Origin: UBA6382 sp963631415
GTDB taxonomy: Bacteria; Bacteroidota; Bacteroidia; Bacteroidales; Bacteroidaceae
Length of the DNA stretch: 8,943 nt
Direction of reading: 5' to 3'
Assembly: GCA_963631415.1 (NCBI GenBank)
Contig: CAVGQS010000107.1
Span: 1-8,943 of the forward strand
Shown: positions 5,876 to 8,943 of the stretch, piece after piece
How positions within the stretch are numbered: the first letter of the stretch is position 1
Layout: every line of letters begins with the position of its first letter
Notes under the pieces: generated by a model
What the model was told of the DNA's origin: nothing
Seen by the model: the letters and a program-made list of their open reading frames with translations, nothing else
Databases searched by the model: none
Position numbers and translations under genes: made by a program

Positions 5876-5894
5876 AGCCCAACCCAACCCTTCC
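5876..5894 (-). repeat. Right arm of inverted repeat flanking the ATPase gene
   Basis: The reverse complement of the sequence at 4289-4307 with one difference (18 of 19). It begins 49 bp after the ATPase stop codon. Its last bases also form the left half of the small hairpin at 5888-5907. Confidence 0.6.
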
Positions 5895-5907
5895 CTCAAA
5901 GGAAGGG
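5888..5907 (+). terminator. Possible terminator-like hairpin after the ATPase gene
   Basis: CCCTTCC (5888-5894) pairs perfectly with GGAAGGG (5901-5907) around the loop CTCAAA. It is the only hairpin directly downstream of the ATPase gene. No T tract follows, so intrinsic termination is doubtful. It may instead be the tip of the flanking inverted repeat. Confidence 0.35.
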
Positions 5908-5937
5908 CCCCTCCGCACCACGGCCAACACAACACCC

Positions 5938-6308
5938 AAAACACAACACCCAACACATTTATAAAACCACGGATGCGGATGCGGATGCGACGGTGGACCT
6001 TTTTTTTTGAACACGAATCTCACGAATCTCTCGAATTTTTACGCTGAGTTTCAGTGAGTTCAGTGCTTTCTGTGTTCGTTTCTGCCCACCCCGCATTCGT
6101 GAAATTCGTGGTTCTTTTTTTTGTCCACCTTTACACGTCCCCCACGTTTCCGCCCGCGGAAACAACATCAGTGTAAATTTGTGTTATCTGTGTTCGGTTT
6201 TTGCTCTGATCGACATCCGTGAAATCCGCGTTATCCGTGGTTTTTTATTGCTCTCCGCGACAATTCGCCAGATTCGCGGTTTTATAAATGTGTTATGTTT
6301 TGTGTTTT
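5938..6308 (+). repeat. Palindromic mosaic intergenic repeat, copy B, with terminal inverted repeats
   Basis: Same orientation and module order as copy A, but shorter on the left. Terminal inverted repeats of 31 bp lie at 5938-5968 and 6278-6308 (28 of 31 positions), including the perfect 17-mer AACACATTTATAAAACC. Inside are GGATGC units (5969-5988), GGTGGAC (5992-5998), CACGAATCT units (6013-6036), the conserved loop, a right arm one 9-nt unit shorter than in A (6095-6109), GTCCACC (6123-6129), the GTTTCCG hairpin (6146-6163), and ATCCGTGG with the TTATTGCTCTCCGCG tail (6234-6259). A 13-bp direct repeat ACACAACACCCAA occurs at 5927-5939 and 5941-5953. The right end stops 3 bp before the GH2 stop codon. 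No gene is present between 5828 and 6311. Confidence 0.85.
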
Positions 6309-6311
6309 GTG

Positions 6312-8447
6312 TTACTGCTTGTGGTGCAGAAGTACTTTGTCGGAGAAGGGGCGGCCGGCGGGGTCGGTGCCGGTGACGACGAATTCGTCGGTTTCGTTCT
6401 CGAAGGTGACAGGGCTGAAGGTCCAGATGACGCCGGTGGGTTCGCCGGTGGTGTGGAGCTGCTCAAGCTGGCGTCCGTTGCGGTAGAGGGTGAGGTCGCG
6501 CAGGTTGCTGTAGGCCTTGATGCAGACGGTGTCGGAGGAGCGGTCGGTGTAGCGGCGCGAGGTGATGTAGACGGTGGGGACCTGCTTGTTCCAGCAGGCT
6601 TTGTAGAGGTAGAAGGCGTCTTTGCGCACCTTGCGGTCGCGGCTGACGAGTCCCTTGTCGTTGAGGAACATATAGGTGCTGTCGGTGCGCTCGCCCAGGC
6701 CGCCGGTGTTGACGATGTAGCCCTCGCGGCGCGCCCCTACGGCAAAGTCGAAGAGTATCCAGCCGGTGGAGAACTGGAGGCGGTCGGTGGAGCAGAGGGC
6801 CTGCAAGTGGCGCTCGTGGACGATGTTGCCCCACTCCTCGTCGTGGCGCGCTCCGCCCACAGAGGGGCGTGTGGTGAGGGCGGGGTTGTCGGAGTGGCAG
6901 AAGGGGTTGGCGCCTGAGCCGTACTCGGTGATGGCTACGTAGGGTGCTCGCTTGTAGAGGCGGTCGAGCATCTTACTGAAGCCCTTGGCGCCCTCGGGCG
7001 ACTTGGTGTTGGAGTACCAGCCGTTGTAGGTGTTGAAAGCGTAGTAGTCGAAATGGGTGCCCAGCTTGAGCTCGGGCGTGTAGAGTCCGAAGCTGGCGTC
7101 GGCGAAGCCCACGCTGCGTGTGGAGTCGAGTCGGTGAGCCAGCGAGTAGAGGCTGGCGGTGGTGCGCAGCACGGCTGCCTTGTCGAGTTTCGGGCCCTGC
7201 GGTCTGGAGCCGTCGATGTTGCCCAGTTCGTTCCACAGTCCCCAAAAGACGATGCTGGGGTGGTTGTAGTGATTGGTGATCATTTCGCGCAGCTGCTGGT
7301 GGAGATTGAGGGTGTAGGCGCGCTGGTCGTAGAGTGTGGTGTCGTTGCCGCACTCGTTGACCCACGGTATCTCGGTCTGCACCACCAGTCCGAGGCTGTC
7401 GCACTTGTCGAGGATGCGGCGGTTGTGAGGATAGTGGGCGAGGCGCACCACGGTGCAGCCCAGTTCCTTGACTATCTCGAAGTCGCGGTTGGTCTGTGCG
7501 TCGGTGACCGCCGAGGCGCTGCCCTGCCAGTCCTGATGCATGCTGAAGCCGCGCAGGGCGTAGGGCTTGCCGTTGAGGATGAAGCCGCGCAGGGAGTCGA
7601 GAGCATAGCTGCGTATGCCAAACTTGGCGCGGTTGGTCTCTATCATGTCGCGCCCCTGCCAGAGCTGCACCTCGGCGGTGTAGAGGTAGGGGTCGGCGAG
7701 CCCGTTCCAGAGGTGCGGGTTGCGGAGCGTCTTGGTCCACTGGGCGATGGCAGACGAATTGGGCTCTACGCTGAGCTTCTGCTTCTTGACAGCCACCTGG
7801 CGCCCCTGGCTGTCCTTGAGACTGAAGACCACGGTGACGCGGCGGCTCTGGTCGGCGGCGTTGCGCACCACGGTGTTGACCACCACGTCGGCGCTGCGCT
7901 GGCTTACGCGGAGGGGAGTGACGTGGAGGGCGTCGTAGCCCATGGCCTCGAAGTCGCAGAAGACGTCGCCGGTCTCTACCAGCCACACCTTGTTGTGGAG
8001 ACCATTGTTTTTGTTGAAGTCGCTGCTCACGGGCGCCATGTTGCGGTCGAGCGTGTTGTCGCACTCAACGGTGAGGGTGTTGTCGCCGGCAGAGAGGTGA
8101 GGGGTCAGGCGCACGCAGTAGGGCGTGTAGCCGCCGCGGTGCTCGGCTATCTGCTTGCCGTTTACCGACACCACGGAGCGCTGGGCGGCGCCCATGAGGT
8201 AGAGAAACTGCTCGCGGGCTGAGGGGCGCACGACGGTGCGGTAGCAGGTCAGGCCGCGGTAGTAGCGCTTGCTCTGGCCGTCGGCGGCGTTGCACGAATG
8301 GGGCAGCGTCACCTCGGTCCAGGCCGCCTCGCCCGCCTTGCGGAAATCCCACCGCTTCAACTCCGTCCACTTGGTCTGCCCCTGCAGACCGGCGGCCCAT
8401 GCCGCCATCACAATCACAGTCGCCCACAGGCGCAATGCTCTACTCAT
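6312..8447 (-). CDS. Secreted glycoside hydrolase family 2 (beta-galactosidase-like)
   Basis: Retaining exo-glycosidase of family GH2; members cleave beta-galactosides, beta-glucuronides or beta-mannosides, and the sequence here does not settle which. Of 711 residues, 1-23 form a signal peptide (basic start, hydrophobic core, cleavage likely near LQG-QT) without a lipobox, so a periplasmic or exported enzyme is expected. The jelly-roll sugar-binding domain covers about 25-165 (LPHSCNAADG, VNGKQIAEHRGGYTPY). An immunoglobulin-like domain covers about 170-280, and the TIM barrel runs from about 285 with RGFSMHQD. The acid/base is E407 in FWGLWNELG, and the nucleophile is E508 in VAITEYG. FNTYNGWY (471-478) and the Trp at 563 complete the usual active site. 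A C-terminal beta domain (about 620-711) follows. All key residues are present. No SusC/SusD, regulator or other carbohydrate gene is seen nearby. It lies between repeat copies B and C. Confidence 0.92.
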   Translation of the reverse strand: MSRALRLWATVIVMAAWAAGLQGQTKWTELKRWDFRKAGEAAWTEVTLPHSCNAADGQSKRYYRGLTCYRTVVRPSAREQFLYLMGAAQRSVVSVNGKQIAEHRGGYTPYCVRLTPHLSAGDNTLTVECDNTLDRNMAPVSSDFNKNNGLHNKVWLVETGDVFCDFEAMGYDALHVTPLRVSQRSADVVVNTVVRNAADQSRRVTVVFSLKDSQGRQVAVKKQKLSVEPNSSAIAQWTKTLRNPHLWNGLADPYLYTAEVQLWQGRDMIETNRAKFGIRSYALDSLRGFILNGKPYALRGFSMHQDWQGSASAVTDAQTNRDFEIVKELGCTVVRLAHYPHNRRILDKCDSLGLVVQTEIPWVNECGNDTTLYDQRAYTLNLHQQLREMITNHYNHPSIVFWGLWNELGNIDGSRPQGPKLDKAAVLRTTASLYSLAHRLDSTRSVGFADASFGLYTPELKLGTHFDYYAFNTYNGWYSNTKSPEGAKGFSKMLDRLYKRAPYVAITEYGSGANPFCHSDNPALTTRPSVGGARHDEEWGNIVHERHLQALCSTDRLQFSTGWILFDFAVGARREGYIVNTGGLGERTDSTYMFLNDKGLVSRDRKVRKDAFYLYKACWNKQVPTVYITSRRYTDRSSDTVCIKAYSNLRDLTLYRNGRQLEQLHTTGEPTGVIWTFSPVTFENETDEFVVTGTDPAGRPFSDKVLLHHKQ

Positions 8448-8481
8448 AATTCTATTCTTTCCTTTTTGTTGTTACCATCGG

Positions 8482-8489
8482 CAAATTTA
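8482..8489 (-). promoter_or_regulatory. -7 box of the GH2 gene
   Basis: Read on the minus strand this is TAAATTTG, an exact TAnnTTTG match. It lies 34 nt upstream of the ATG at 8447, giving a leader of about 29 nt. That leader contains AAAAAGGAAAG (minus strand, about 8456-8466), a plausible ribosome-binding site. No convincing -33 TTTG is seen at 19-20 bp. Confidence 0.6.
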
Positions 8490-8549
8490 GGACAAAACAG
8501 TGAGCAAGAGAAAAAACACAAGCGTTTTATAAGCGTGTTGCGTGTTGCG

Positions 8550-8943
8550 TTAAGCGTTTTACGTTATGCGACGCAGTAACCTGTTCGATAGATTCGCGGT
8601 TTTTATATCGAACACAGAACGCACAGAATTTTCCCGCTCCAAACATTTTTTATTTTAAACCACGAATCTCACGAATCTCACGAATTTAGTGGTGGACATT
8701 TTTAACCACGGATAGCGGATTTCGCGGATGCGATGGTGGACATTTTTTGAACACGAATCGCACGAATCTCACGAATTTTTACGCCGAGTTTCAGTGAGTT
8801 CAGTGCTTTCTGTGTTCGTTTCTGTCCACCCCGCATTCGTGAAATTCGTGAGATTCGTGGTTCTTTATTGCTCTCCGCGGCTAACTAACGCAAAACGCAA
8901 AACGTCTAACGTAAAACGTTTAATGATTCGTGGTTTTTTATTG
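8550..8943 (+). repeat. Palindromic mosaic intergenic repeat, copy C, running off the window
   Basis: Third copy, same orientation as A and B. TTAAGCGTTTTACGTTA (8550-8566) and its near reverse complement at 8907-8923 (16 of 17) bracket it. Inside are the ACACAGAACGCACAGAAT module (8611-8655), CACGAATCT units (8658-8686), an outer CACGGATAG arm (8704-8714), GGTGGAC (8735-8741), inner arms 8753-8776 and 8835-8858 (22 of 24 paired) and the conserved loop. The part that in A holds GTCCACC, the GTTTCCG hairpin and the right outer arm is missing: GTGGTTC joins directly to TTTATTGCTCTCCGCGG. At 8926 another GATTCGTGGTTTTTTATTG begins, so more repeat lies beyond the edge. Between the GH2 promoter and this copy, GCGTGTT is repeated twice (8533-8546). 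No gene is seen from 8448 to the end. Confidence 0.83.

Noticed and set aside
7053..8222. Long open frame on the plus strand (389 codons) opposite the GH2 gene
   Set aside because: It is a GC-biased shadow of GH2: repetitive Val/Ala/Gly composition, no domain, no promoter or ribosome-binding site, and complete GH2 active-site motifs on the other strand.
6312..8447. GH2 gene as part of a polysaccharide utilization locus
   Set aside because: No SusC, SusD, sigma/anti-sigma, hybrid sensor or second carbohydrate enzyme is visible, and both flanks are repeats. The neighbouring sequence outside the window could change this.

Overview
The window looks like a chromosomal segment from a member of the Bacteroidota, most likely the order Bacteroidales (Prevotella or Muribaculaceae type). 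Most genes are preceded by the Bacteroides-type -7 box TAnnTTTG instead of a sigma70 -10 box. Ribosome-binding sites are mostly weak. The first gene carries a lipoprotein signal with the acidic residues typical of Bacteroidota surface lipoproteins. The TadA, BirA and PyrH sequences are of the Bacteroidales kind. The species cannot be named from the sequence alone.

Layout. Positions 1-210 hold a very strong terminator hairpin and a promoter. A lipoprotein with a tyrosine-phosphatase active site follows (211-1425, +). It converges on tadA (tRNA adenosine deaminase, 1513-1947, -). tadA diverges from birA (biotin protein ligase, 2003-2776, +), and the two -7 boxes form one 17-bp palindrome. pyrH (UMP kinase, 2882-3589, +) has its own promoter and ends in a clear terminator. 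This left half is ordinary, compact housekeeping sequence.

The right half is different. Two large genes, an AAA+ ATPase with a C-terminal nuclease-like domain (4409-5827, +) and a secreted GH2 glycoside hydrolase (6312-8447, -), are separated and flanked by three copies of a complex, AT-rich, palindromic intergenic repeat. The copies are A (about 3702-4240), B (about 5938-6308) and C (about 8550 to the window end), all in the same orientation. They are built from short words of the type CACGAATCT, CACGGAT and ACACAGAACGCACAGAAT on the left, and their reverse complements on the right, so each copy can fold into nested hairpins. The ATPase gene is also bracketed by a 19-bp inverted repeat and preceded by a 22-bp-arm hairpin, which suggests an accessory cassette.

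The genes do not form one pathway. tadA (A34-to-inosine in tRNA), birA (biotinylation of carboxylases) and pyrH (UMP to UDP) are unrelated essential functions with separate promoters. The phosphatase and the GH2 enzyme act in the envelope or outside the cell. The ATPase family has no settled function. The most notable content is the repeat system and its relation to the ATPase gene. I found no CRISPR array, tRNA, rRNA or transposase.
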